Shown here: piece by piece, positions 33,763 through 45,055 of the stretch | Position numbering within the stretch: position 1 is the stretch's first letter | Layout of the letters: every line of letters starts with the position of its first letter | NCBI GenBank assembly: GCA_029204225.1 | Contig: CM055093.1 | Coordinates: 34,728,525 to 34,792,524, forward strand | DNA: 64,000 nt | Direction: 5' to 3' | DNA from: Diphasiastrum complanatum | Lineage: Eukaryota; Streptophyta; Lycopodiopsida; Lycopodiales; Lycopodiaceae | Position numbers and translations under genes: made by a program | Notes under the pieces: model-generated | The model's input: only the letters and a program-made list of their open reading frames with translations | What the model was told of the DNA's origin: nothing | The model's database searches: none

Positions 33763-34530
33763 CTATGCTATGTGAGAGACTAAGTGGTCAATTTCGGATG
33801 GGGTGACCAAAAAATGTCGACCATCCCAGAAAATAACCCTTTTTCCTATCGCATTTGCTTCCTCAATGAGCTGCTTCTGTTCCTTCCACTGTAAGGCAGT
33901 TAGACCCTCGTAAATGAAAACGTTACTGCCTTTAAGCCGTCGACGCTTAAGAACTTCAGTACGATAATCAGTGTATTTGAAACGGATGAAGACAACCGAA
34001 GAGTCGAACTTACTGTGCCAAGCTGCTTCCACGGCGCCTTCCTCTTCCACATAGGAAAGTGAGGCTAGAAGTTCTTTGGTTGCAAGCAGGGGGTTGGTTT
34101 CGGAAAGACCTCTAACACGGACGTTTTGAGATTTGTATTCTCCTTTGGCTTGTTCTTCCATCGCCTGTGAAACCATCTTATTGCTTTTTGCTTCGATATT
34201 TTTGAGCATGTCGGCCCAACTTTTTGTCGAGGTCTGAATTTTCTCCTCCAGTGCTTTGACTTGATTAGGGCTCACCTGCGGAGCAGTGCTTAAGGCTGCC
34301 ATTTGCGTCTTGAGAGTGGTATTTTCCGTTTCAAGCAGATTTACCTGTTCCTTAAGTGCAAGCAAATCCGCCTGCATATTACTTATGAATGTCATCAATC
34401 CCGAAAGGGGTGGAGCACTGCAAGTGCCACAAAGATCATTAAGGGGAGTAGAAGATGGTGATGACGGTGATGGTGAAGGCAATGGTTGTTTGTTGCCTTT
34501 TCGACGGGTGGTGACCCATTCAGTATCCAT
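33763..34530 (-). CDS. LINE ORF1-like protein (coiled coil, RRM-like, C-terminal domain)
   Basis: An uninterrupted frame of 255 codons from the ATG at 34530 (27 more codons are open upstream to 34611). The layout is a Lys/Ser/Pro-rich head, a coiled coil (MQADLLALKEQVNLLETEN and onward, about residues 65-145), an RRM-like part starting NVRVRGLSETNP with VVFIRFKYTDYRTEVL, and an end LTALQWKEQKQLIEEANAIG, KRVIFWDGRHFLV. This order is that of L1-type ORF1 proteins, the RNA-binding chaperones of LINE retrotransposons. No endonuclease/RT frame follows downstream, so it is either an orphan ORF1 or a domesticated gene. I am sure of the ORF, less so of the family. Confidence 0.6.
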   Translation of the reverse strand: MDTEWVTTRRKGNKQPLPSPSPSSPSSTPLNDLCGTCSAPPLSGLMTFISNMQADLLALKEQVNLLETENTTLKTQMAALSTAPQVSPNQVKALEEKIQTSTKSWADMLKNIEAKSNKMVSQAMEEQAKGEYKSQNVRVRGLSETNPLLATKELLASLSYVEEEGAVEAAWHSKFDSSVVFIRFKYTDYRTEVLKRRRLKGSNVFIYEGLTALQWKEQKQLIEEANAIGKRVIFWDGRHFLVTPSEIDHLVSHIA

Positions 34531-34833
34531 GGCTGGAGCAGGCCAGGAGCACAAGCGCAGGTCAAGAGTAGCGCCTGGGAGGCCAGTGGTCTCCCTCACT
34601 GGTTGATCCAATTTATCAAAAACGTGCTACACAGGAAAGCGCCTGAGTTCGGGATCCAGGTTGATGCATCCTTCTTACATGTACATTTCGCCAAGAAATG
34701 AGTAAAAAGTAGGAACGAGGAACGATGGCGAGCAGCTGTCTTGCTTCTGCGATCAGCTCCAGGGAGGCCAGAGGATCCACAGCGATGGAGGCTGCTCAAG
34801 CCATCGCCCCTGAAAGGCAGCTTAGGAGGCCAC

Positions 34834-34835
<2 letters not shown>

Positions 34836-34890
<55 letters not shown>
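34836..34890. repeat. (GA)27 microsatellite
   Basis: 55 bp of GA repeats, about 300 bp upstream of the ORF1-like start; on that strand it reads as CT repeats. Confidence 0.95.
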
Positions 34891-34893
<3 letters not shown>

Positions 34894-37044
34894 AGAACAA
34901 GTGTTTCGACCGATGAGGGTTTAAAGACTGCCAACATTTCCTACGTTATATCCATGGCACCATGCAATTGCAAAGAGAACCAAGAAACAGAAACATAGTT
35001 AAAACAAAGACTCACAAAGAATGTAAAAACAATGATAGTACAAAAGTTTCTGGTGTTTGGATGACCAAATAATTCTCTACGTGCCTCCTCCTTTACCTAT
35101 AAAGGAGGAGCGCCTACATGCCAAGAAAGGAGTGCCTTGGATCGCCACATAGGAAATAGAGGGGGAGGACTGCTGACGTCAACAAACACACCTATGTTTT
35201 GCTTGACACCAACAATATCCTATTATGAAATATTTCTATACAAGTTTTTCAACCAACAAGGGCACTTATGAAGAGGATTTAGGCCTTTTGTTTAGGTTAG
35301 GATATGTTTGGAAATATTAGGTTAGGTTGGCAAGTATTTGGGTTATAGTAAGGGTAGTTTACAATTCACATAGACAGTGCATTATGGTGGTATCTGGTGG
35401 ATACCCACGACGTCAATTTTGAGAAGGTTCTAGAAGAGGATGAGAGTAGAATATGAGCGAAAACCTAAACAAGAATACTAAGTAGTGATACATGTACTAC
35501 GCTACAAGATTTGAGCTTTTATAGTAATTTTTATTATTTTTACGACTTGCATCACCCTAACAAGCATTATATGATCGTATACCCAAAGAGGCATTCAAGT
35601 TTGTTTTTATTGCAATACAATCGAAATGTTAAAATATGTTTGGGTAGTAAAAGTACTCATTATTTGATGCCAAATATAAGATTTGATGTATCAATCTTAG
35701 ATGCATCACTCTCACATTGTTCTAGCTTTTATACATGTTTATGTTGTATTTCATTTCTTTCTAGACAATGTGATGATTTTCTTTGTATATTTTTTGCTTG
35801 AATATACTCCAAAGTTTTTGATATGTATTAAACTCTTACGAATGTTTCCATGTTTATTGTTATATTTTTCTCTCTTATATTAAAAGTAGTACCAAAATGT
35901 ATTTTCTCTTTCTTGTATTGAAACTATTAGTAATTATTATACATATGTACATTGTTGCATAAACCTTACTATTTACTCAAAAATTTTATTACATAAAATC
36001 ACTCAAAACCTATACATTCTTGTACATATTCATACTAAGTAAGCATGTAATTTAATTAATGTGTCTCATTCTCTAAAACTCAATTGAGTTGAGAGGTATT
36101 AGCAAAACACTTTGTACAAAAACAATTTTATTAAATATTTTGATTACTAGTGCCAATCCAAAAATACATATTGTATGGGTGCCAATTTTGATTGCTAAGA
36201 TGGCTTGCTTAATATTACTCTTTTGTTGGTTTATTGAAAATTTGTTTCCATTCTTTGATGTCGCAGACTTTGTGGCCATTTCAGGTTGAATCATGTTTGT
36301 TATCTTTTACTATCAAGTCTAAGCTAGTCTTGTCGAAGTTGAACTCCCAAGGAGCCAGGTCGTGTTCTCATGTTCTCATGTTAAACCTTCTTGTTTCTTG
36401 GCATTGTGTAATATTATGAATACATGTCACAAATATATAGCACATTAAAAAAACAGGCGATGAAATGTTTATCGATTGTATATTGTCTACGCAGAACACC
36501 ATACAACCAACATGAAATTGGGGTGCAACTCCTATAAAGGAGCACTGCTAAGCAATTCCTACAAAGACACTTATAGACATTTGAATCATAAGCCATAAAA
36601 CGACTAATAGAGATCCCATTTACCAAGTTTGGAGAAACTTGGAAACTTATAGAAAACTATTGCTAAAAAGTTGGAATAATATCTCCTAGCCTTATTAGAC
36701 TTGAATGGGGCCATTTGAAAAGTGATAATTTGCCATAAACAAATACTAACTTAGGGATTGATAATAGCCAAGTACATAAAAAATGCAATAATGTACTCGG
36801 CTCTTCCCTACTTTTAAGATCGTTTTTTCCAACATGGGCATCTATAAGGTCATAAAATCAAAAACAATGTCTTGGCAGTCAATGTGATTATGTCCATACT
36901 TGGGAATCTATAAGCAACTATGCAAATAGACCTACCTTGAGAAATGGGATTGGAATTGTCCCATAAACAAGAGAGATGCTTGCTATATAAGGTGTTGGCA
37001 AACTCTATGCTTGTATCTTGTTCCCTCAAGATGTTTTAGGCCAG
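34891..37044. other. AT-rich stretch without genes
   Basis: No coding match on either strand. A perfect 11-bp stem (CTCCTCCTTTA / TAAAGGAGGAG, loop CCTA) lies at 35085-35110. The segment GAAATGGGATTGGAATTGTCCCATAA-like at about 36940 recurs at about 37296. Confidence 0.5.
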
Positions 37045-37214
37045 GCATGTTGGCTCAAGAAAGGGCATGGAATTCTCAGTGGGCACATCAGGGGTTCTAA
37101 AAATGGAGCGGTTTTGAAGCAAACAAATTGCATGTTGGCTCAAGAAAGGGCATGGAATTCTCAGTGGGCACATCAGGGGTTCTAAAAATGGAGCGGTTTT
37201 GAGGCAAACAAATT
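37045..37214. repeat. 85-bp tandem duplication
   Basis: Two adjacent copies beginning GCATGTTGGCTCAAG at 37045 and 37130, nearly identical (only about one difference, GAAGC/GAGGC). This is a recent duplication. Confidence 0.95.
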
Positions 37215-37327
37215 GCATGAAGTCGGTATGAGTTTAATCATGGTGTGAAAGTTTGTTATGCTTAATCCAAAACCAAGTGTATAAACAGACACGCCATGAA
37301 AAATGGGATTGGAATTGTCCCATAAGC

Positions 37328-37506
37328 AAGGGAATCCTTGATAGATCCAATGAACAAAGTGAGCTAGTCCAAGTCATACTCAATGGCTTGAAGGATGAAT
37401 ATGAGAATCTTGTCCAATCCTATGCTATCAAGGAGGAGCTACCAACCTTGGAAGCTTTGCAAGGAGTGCTAATAGCTGAAGAATCAAGGCATGACATTTG
37501 TCTTTA
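37328..37506 (+). pseudogene. Copia gag fragment
   Basis: Plus-strand text LVQVILNGLKDEYENLVQS, YAIKEELPTLEALQGVLIAEE matches the middle of the copia gag domain (compare ELVQIVLNGLGDDFANLAQS in the element at 47.9 kb). Both sides are missing. Confidence 0.8.
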
Positions 37507-38274
37507 ACAAATATAAACTTTATACAATCACCTAGAATCACATCTAGAGATAACAAAGTTCTGCTGACTTCCAACTGAATTTAGTGGTTATCCTTGACAT
37601 TAGTTAGACTCTATCATCCAATATATGTATATGAGCTCACTGGGATATAGTCAATAACTTAGTGTATCTCTCCTTCAAGAAATATTCTATATCAAGAATC
37701 TTCTATATTCTACGCACAGTTCTCATAACTGAATCCAAATGACTCACTAATCATGTGACTTATAAGCAATATAGATCAAAATAAACAGTTCCCGGTAAAT
37801 TCTCCTCACACTGCTTATTTATCCAATTAACTTCTAATTAGGTCCTAGAATATGTGGACATGCTAGGGGCCCAAGAATATGTGGGCAACAAATGCGAAAA
37901 TGCAACTAATATAATGATGCAACACTACAAAAATGCAAACATTGAAGATGTTGCCATAACTTGGTGTCTCTTCTTCCCTCTATAGATTCTATCAATTGTA
38001 TGGTTAGTGCTTAAAGAGCAACCATTCTCTCGAGGGTTGGTTGGTTTGATGGCCCATGATGAGACATCAAATTTTCATAGCCCTTTCACGATTCTCCATG
38101 ATAACCTTATCGAAATCCCAATCATGATGAGCCATGGACGTCGAAGTAGCAAACGACAAGATGGTGGTGGTGTTGGTAGTTTCATCATGATGAACGTGAA
38201 TATGAACCTAAGGTCTATTGGATAATCCTTCATTGAAGGATGCAAAGTATTTTATCACTTTATCGATGAAATTT
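37507..38274. other. Spacer without recognised genes
   Basis: AT-rich, with short open frames only. The right end (about 38230-38274) reads on into the gypsy-associated coding remnants on the minus strand. Confidence 0.5.
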
Positions 38275-40438
38275 TCAGAAGGACCATTGGTGTACTTCAT
38301 CAAGAAGAAATCTGAAGCTTTCAATTGCTTCAAAATCTTCGAGGGGATAACCGGTCACTTCTTCCATAAAGTTTAGTTGTGTGGTGCTCTTCTTGTCCTT
38401 TGTAGGGTAGAAGAACTTATGGACGCCTGCTAGCCAATGCTGCTCAATCCATGTTTGAAAGCGTGATTGCCAGGGGTCGTCAAGGAGGGCCGCTCTATAG
38501 TACACTCGGGCCACTGTTAATTGGTCTTCAACTTTTTGTGATGTCAGGGCCGTGTTTGGGTCAAAACAGATAGATGGGAGAAAGTCGTCTCATTTGGTGG
38601 CGACACCCATCAAGTATTCTAAGTCCTGGGTGTATTGTGTGACCGCGCGGACTACTGGATCCGAAAATTGACATACTCTTTAGAAGATTGGACTAGAGCC
38701 CGCTTGGCATCTACGTCCGTCTTCCACCCATACTCTGAATGAATGCGTGGCCAATTCATCGTCTCACTGTGTGATCTTGTCCATTGGGATGCCGCACTCT
38801 GCCCATTTTGATATGCGTGGGTAGGGAACGTGTGGGCATTGACCTGTAGTTGTCTTGGACTCGTGAAGTACGTCCTGATGGCCATAGGGTCTCATTCGAA
38901 CAGCTTTTGGTGCCATTCCGGTTGAGGGGCCAATGCTTGGGAGAAAGGCCAGCTCATTCCCCTTGACCTCCTTGATTGTCACAAGTAACTGCCAGCCGTC
39001 GCGTGAGCTTTCGTATGGATACTGGACCAGTAGGCATTGATTTCATCCTCTACTGTTTTTGGTCGCGCGGCTGGCAGAGATCAGCCTCGAGCCTTGGGAT
39101 GAGGAGGCTTGTGCTTGGCTTGGATCCGCTTGTAGTGTGGTATCAAGGCCCGTGTCCTAACCTTGATCCTGGTTGTCCGCCCTTGTTGCTGCTTGTCCTT
39201 GATCGTGGCTCTGGCTAATATCATATGTTGGTGCCATTGGAATCACCACTGGGTTGGTTGTGGTTTTTGTGCCATGAGATTTTGGCACGCTTTGAGGGCA
39301 TTCTTTGTTTGATTGAGCTCGTGGTTTGCACTTGCACGATATTGGTCAAATTCCGTTTGGTAATTATTGAGCGTTTGACTATATACCTGCATTTGCTGCT
39401 TCTTGCACCTCTCCTCCCAGGCGGGTGTTCTCCGTTTCGTAGATTTGTAAGTGTGCCTGGAAGGGGGCTAGGTGCTGCTCTACCGCTTGCTGGAGTTCTC
39501 GGACTTGGGAAGAGGCATTCATCACAGTCTTAAAGAGGCCCGAGATGTAGTTCTGGAGGCTGTCTTCATGTTGTTTTAGCCTACAAACCTCCTCCTTCTG
39601 TGCCTGCTCATATTGACTGGCTATTTGTAGGGCTTGTTGGATCTTCGTGAGTTCTGCTCGCAGCTTCGTGTTATTGGTAGCCAAGTTTGTCCAGCCATCC
39701 AATGTTGTTTTGGTGGCAATCGCATCATGGACAAAGGTGCCCAAAAATTGGTATGCTGACTGCGATCAGCGCGCTAAGGGGATCTGATATATGTGATTTG
39801 AACAAATGCTTCATCGCCCTCGGCAGCCTGTGCAGGTGGTGTGAGCGGAGTGGCGGTGGTGGAAGTGGGTGTGAGGATGGATTGCTTGAAGGTTGGAACA
39901 AGAGGGATGGAAGGAAATTGGAGAGTGGTGTTGAGGATAGAGGCATGAATGGGGGACGAGTTGTCAAAAATACTCATCCATTGGAGGGCATTTGGTGAGA
40001 TTTGTGAGTCATCAAGGTTGAACTGAGTGAATGGGATGGTGATGGGAGGGGGGACGAAAGAAGCGATAGTGATGGAAAATGGAGCGAAAACTGGAATAAC
40101 GATAGGGGGTGGAGAGATGGAAACGACAAGGATAGAACTGGAAGCAACAGTGGATGGGTGTGCAGTGAGAGTGGTAGTGGAAGCATAAGAAGCGGTATCG
40201 GAATGTGGTTGTGGGTTAGTGTGTTGTCGTGTGGGGGGAGGTCTAGCGGAGGTGGAGGCGGCGCCACACATGCGTTGTAGTTTGGAATTTCGTGGAAAAT
40301 CTTGGTAGAGCTTCGTTGTATGAAGTGCCAAACAAATCGAATATCTCCCTTATATAGAAGAGAAATTGAGTGTGTATTAAGAGGAGCACACTTTGCCCAG
40401 CTTAGTTCTTTACCAAAATTGGCAGGGACCTTCTTCAC
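38275..40438 (-). pseudogene. Proline-rich and coiled-coil coding stretch next to the gypsy element
   Basis: On the minus strand from about 40330 runs a Pro/Ser/Thr-rich part (185 codons). Next is a coiled-coil-like part (39744-39379, TKLRAELTKIQQALQIASQ and onward). Last is a Trp-rich end with frames at 38982-38764, 38885-38652 and 38514-38275 (DDPWQSRFQTWIEQHWLAG, TGYPLEDFEAIESFRFLLDE). Stops and frame shifts separate the pieces, but long open runs and biased composition show former coding sequence. It lies 3' of the gypsy integrase in the same orientation. It could be an additional ORF of that element, or the 5' part of another one. I see no zinc knuckle or known gag motif. Confidence 0.5.
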
Positions 40439-41103
40439 AACATTATAAGACCCAGAAAAGTTTGCGAAGGTTTAGTAAGTGATTTGACTGCTCTGCAAGG
40501 GTTCCGTGAGGGTTCAACAGGTCCTGCAAGGGTTGAACTCTCTCAAGAAGTGAACTCTCGTACCACTTTTTTATATATCTGATTTTCAAGATCTGACTAT
40601 GCAAACAAGGTAATTTCACTACCCTGAGTCCAAAATGGTGTTTGCAAAGGTTGGTTCTGAGATCTTGATGCCCTACGAAGGTTCCACAGATTCTGTCTCT
40701 CTAAACCCTCACATACACTCAAATTTGATGATTTTTCTATTAGTAACTCTTGTAGATATTTTCATGGATGTATTTGAGTCAGATTTAGTGACTGATTGTT
40801 GATTCATCAGTTTAAGTGATTTTCACCCCCATTTTTTGTACTTTTTCTTGAAATCTGCATTTTTTTGAGGTTTAGTAGTGTCTAATGATGATCTGCTACC
40901 CTTTTGATCCCATCTAGATCTAGATCCTACCGGATCTTGTCTGATCTACCCAGATTTTTGCCTGATCTTGTTGGAGGGCTTTGGCTTGATCTGACTAGAT
41001 CTACTTACTTACTTATTTTGGTTGGATCTGGCTGTGATGACTTTCGATAGGGCCTGATCTGATTCTTGTATGCGTATATAGTCATCACCTAGCTAGATCT
41101 GTC
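40439..41103. other. Spacer between gypsy pol and the downstream coding stretch
   Basis: Rich in the words GATCTAGATC, GATCTGATC and (T)TTGCNAAGGTT. Related words (CCTTCGCCAA) mark the leader of the plus-strand gypsy at 58.9-59.6 kb. It may be an LTR or leader, but no ends are clear. Confidence 0.4.
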
Positions 41104-44100
41104 TTACTGTGGTGGCTTGTACTTGTGGAGTCGGCTATCGTTGATGGGTGTATTGAATGGTGTCCCATCTCGTCGTTCAAGATTCACGGCTCCATGGCTT
41201 AGGATTTCCAAGCACTGTGTTACGACAACCCTTAATGACAGCACCAAAAACTCCACTAGCATTACCGCATTCTGACCATAAACCAATTGGAAGGGTGTTT
41301 GATCAGTGCTTCCCTTGTATGCTATTCTGAATGCCCACAGCGCAGCATGTAACTTGTGCTCCCAATCAGATTTGCTAGCTTCAACTGTTTTCGTGATCAC
41401 GCTACACAAGATCTGACAAAATGACTTCCGCGATCGTTGACTATCTCCATGGGGCATCCGAAGCGCACAATGATATTTTCGTACAGGAACTTGGCGGTTG
41501 CTTGAGCTTCTACCCATTTGGTGAGATAATCCATAGCCATGATAATATATCGGGCTTGTGAACTTCTTGCAGCAGGATGAATTGGACCGATATAGTCCAA
41601 TCCCCATTTTTCGAATGGTGCTTGAGGTAGGATTGGATGTAGAAGATCGTAGTTCAATCTTGTCGGTCTTCTAGCTCTTTGGCACACGTCGCATTTTTTC
41701 AAGTATTCATCTGTGTCTTTATGAATTGTTGGCCACCAGCATCCTGATTGCAAGACCTTGCGAACTATAATGTCGGATGCGAAATGACCTCCACCCATGC
41801 CTTCATGCGAAATTGAAATAATCTGGATGGCCTCGTGTGGAAGAATACATCTTCGAAGGATTCCATCTGCTCCCCTTCGATATAACTGGTCAACAATCAA
41901 CAGATACGGTCTAGCTTTTAAAACCAACTTCTGATGTTCCACCTTAGGTAAGGATTTGTCCGGTTGGCCTCGCATAAGATACTCAACAATGTCAGCGGCC
42001 CATTCAGGTACAGTGCCAACGTAAAATAAGGCAGTGTCAGGTAGCTCATCATCAGGCAGGGCTGTTGTCTCTTTCCCTTGATTCGCGACACATGATCTGC
42101 CTATAATTTGCTTTCCCTTATGCACCACGATCCAAAAATCAAACTCCAACAACAAAAGTAACAACGTGTGATTCTCCCTGTATTACAAGTTTTATTTACC
42201 AGATAAAGCAAGGGTTGATGGTCCGTATAAAAAACAAAATGGGTGGCCATCAAATGACGTCGAAATTTCTTAACCGCATAGATCATAGCCAGTGCTGCTT
42301 GTTCGGTGGTCGAATAGTTTACCTCTGAATTACTGAGCTGTCGGCTCACAAATCAGATTGGAAAATCATTTTTTGTTTTCTATCGCTTGGGTTAAGACTG
42401 CTCCCACTGCATACTTTGATGCGTTTGTATGCACATGAAACTCTATGGTCCAATTGGGTGGACGTAATATTGGCGTTGAGACCAATGCATCATTAAGTTT
42501 TTGGAAAGCCTGTAGGGCCTCCTCCGTCCAATGTAGTTCTGTTGTGAGCTTGTAGATTGGTCGTGCTAACTCCGCAAAATCTAGAATAAAAATCCAGTAG
42601 TAGTTAGCGCGACTCATAACTACATAGACTCCGCGAATCGTCCCTGGAGGTGGTAGATTGACAATGATCCTGATCTTTGATAGATCAGTGGCGATTCCGT
42701 GTCTTGATACAATATGGCCGAGTAAGTGTCACCCAAAACTGATACTTTTCTGGGTTCAAGGAGATTTGGTATTCGCAGCATTTCTTCAGCACCTTTTTCA
42801 AGTTGGATAAGTGCTCAGAGTTAGGCCCGTGCACGTACAGATCATCCAAGAAAATCTCCAGAAATTTTTGCAAATACTCTTTGAATGTCGCTTGCATAAC
42901 CCGTTGAAAGGTACTTGGGGCATTGCAAAGTCCAAACGACATCACCTTGTAGGCATAGATTTCCCATTCAGTGGTGGCAAACATTGCCTTGTGTTGGACG
43001 TTCAGTGCTATTTTCAACTAATTGTAGCCATTGTGTGCTCGATTTCATAAATGAAATCAGCATCAAGTAACTTCTGCAACTTTTGCTTCATCAATTATAT
43101 ATAGTTTGGGTTGCAGTGATAGTAGCGGCTCACCCTGGGGACTGCTCCATCCACTAAGGGTATGGTATGTTGTGGACAACGGTTGTTGGTATACCCTTCA
43201 AATCCTTGTAATTTCATGCGAAGCAATTTTTGTATTCCACCAATAATGCTCGTAGCCTGTTAAATTGGGTGGGCGTTAGCTATTCTCCCATATGTACGAT
43301 CTTCTCTTCTTCACCTGGCTCAGATAGATTTATCGGTTGTGTCTGCGCAGGTCCTTCAAAGACTTGTTTTGTTGGTTCCTGATTTTGATCAGGTTCTCGT
43401 TGTGCTTGCGGCATCATGATTACCACGTCATCCAAGGTATAGTTCTTGAAGGTTTCTGGCATCTCGTGAACTGGCGTTCGGCGGGATTCCTCCTTCAGCA
43501 TGTTGATATTAGCCCCCAACTTGTAATCCTTGGGTTTGCGGTCATCTCTGAGGATGATGACTGCATCTGGAACATCCTTGTCATCTTTCTTGGATTGACT
43601 TCACTTTATGGTTACGAATATCAACATCCGCTATAGCTTTGGCCTCTTCTGGTAGATCACTCCATCGGATTACCTGACGGTATCGATGTTTCAGCTGATT
43701 TTTCTTGTTGACAAGTGCCTTGAGTGGATCTATCTTGGTGACTTTTGCCATGGTCAATCTCTGAGGTGGCTGAGCTGGTAGTTTTCTCATTTAGCGATCT
43801 GGGTCCATATGTTGCAGGACCTGCTCATCAATCAGTTCAGTTTTCTTGTTGTAGGTAAAAGCATATTGCCAAGGAACTAAATCATCGTCCATAGGGTCCT
43901 CAATAGTTTTTGCAAACAACCATGTTACATTGATCATATTTACCCCGAAAGTAATTGGCGTTTCTAAGGTATAGCACTTGGGTGAAGATGTGTTGGGTTC
44001 CGGATCTGAATCCGGTTGACAAGCATGCCCAGCCATACAGTCAACTATTGCCAATGCATCTGTCCATCTCACGGTATTTGTTTCAGAGTCGTAGTGACCT

Positions 44101-44165
44101 CCCCTGGCTTGCCTTGGGCGATCAATCTTGTAATCAATGGTGGTCATCAGCTTTTTGTGTAATTG
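41104..44165 (-). pseudogene. Ty3/gypsy pol: protease region, RT, RNase H, integrase
   Basis: Read on the minus strand from 44165: a protease-linked region (GGHYDSETNTVRWTDALA, LETPITFGVNMINVTW), then RT (KVMSFGLCNAPSTFQRVMQ, FLEIFLDDLYVHG), RNase H (EFHVHTNASKYAVGAVLTQ, ALAMIYAVKKFRRHLM, FYTDHQPLLYL) and integrase. The integrase has its HHCC finger (HEGMGGGHF ... CDVCQRA), first Asp block GLDYIGPIH, second VNDRGSHF, and a C-terminal WAFRIAYKGSTDQTPFQLVYG. Frames change at least five times and gag is not visible. It shares its protease-adjacent region with the plus-strand gypsy at 61.2 kb, so the two belong to one family. Confidence 0.88.
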
Positions 44166-44189
44166 GTTTCACCGCCCAGGTGGTTGGGT

Positions 44190-44647
44190 CAATGTTATGT
44201 CAATTTTTTCTTTTAATTGAGATGAAAGTTTCTTTTCCACACCATTTCCTTGTGGTACTTCACCCTTAACACGTTCATCTTCTTCTTCACACCACATTTT
44301 TTGACTTGTAGGATGTAATTGCGAGATTATTTTGGTGATATAAAACCAAGATTCTTGTACAAGCAATCTTCTGCAATGCTACATTCTGGCCTTGTCTTTT
44401 GTATCACAAAGCCCTTCAAAACTTTCATAAAATGCTCAAGGTAGAACATCCATCTCATGTGCACAGGTCCTGCAATTGATACTTCTTCGACCAAATGCAC
44501 TAGAAAATGAACTTGTCTATCCAAAAAGGAAGTTGGAAAATCTCTTTCCAACAAACATACCATTTTGATCATTTGGATTTTCATGGAATTCAAATCATTA
44601 TTTTTTATTTTATTTTTGAGGAAATCCACCTGCAAGATTGATATCAC
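44190..44647 (-). pseudogene. CACTA (En/Spm) transposon fragment, DUF4218
   Basis: On the minus strand the text VCLLERDFPTSFLDRQVHFL, VHLVEEVSIAGPVHMRWMF, YLEHFMKVLKGFVIQKTRP, ECSIAEDCLYKN matches DUF4218. This domain lies C-terminal to the TNP2-type transposase in plant CACTA elements. Only about 100 codons remain, and no terminal inverted repeats are recognised nearby. Confidence 0.8.
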
Positions 44648-44726
44648 ACTAAGTTGTTTAGCACATAATCCATGTTGAAATTCATGAAATTAACATATTC
44701 TTATTGAAATGCTACAATTGCAATTC

Positions 44727-45055
44727 AAAAAATAACACCATATGAGGCCTTCACAAGGGTCAAACCCATGATACTTGGTCTGAATGTGTTTGGATGCAAA
44801 GCTTTTTTGCATATATTCAATGAGATGTGAAAAGCTCTGGATGTAAAGTCCTTAAATGTCATATTTGTTAGGTTTGATAATACAGTCAAGAGCTATAGTT
44901 GTTATGATCTAAAATCCAAGAAGAGTATAGTATCACATTATGTCATTTCTGATGAATTGCATGGTTATTATGATGATGAGATTTGCCAAATGCTCAAGGA
45001 GCCTATTGATCAAGACCTCTTAAATCTTGAAGACTTAGATGATTAACCAATTGAA
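44727..45055 (+). pseudogene. Copia integrase C-terminal fragment
   Basis: Plus-strand text TPYEAFTRVKPMILGLNVFG, CKAFLHIFNEM, stop, KALDVKSLNVIFVRFDNTV, KSYSCYDLKSKKSIVSHYV follows the copia integrase C-terminal pattern (FGC-KAF-H, then Y-C-Y-D-P--K). One stop breaks it, and the frame ends at a stop near 45045. Confidence 0.75.

Noticed and set aside
34725-34998. Plus- and minus-strand ORFs through the GA repeat
   Set aside because: Arg-Glu and Ser-Leu runs are translations of the microsatellite.
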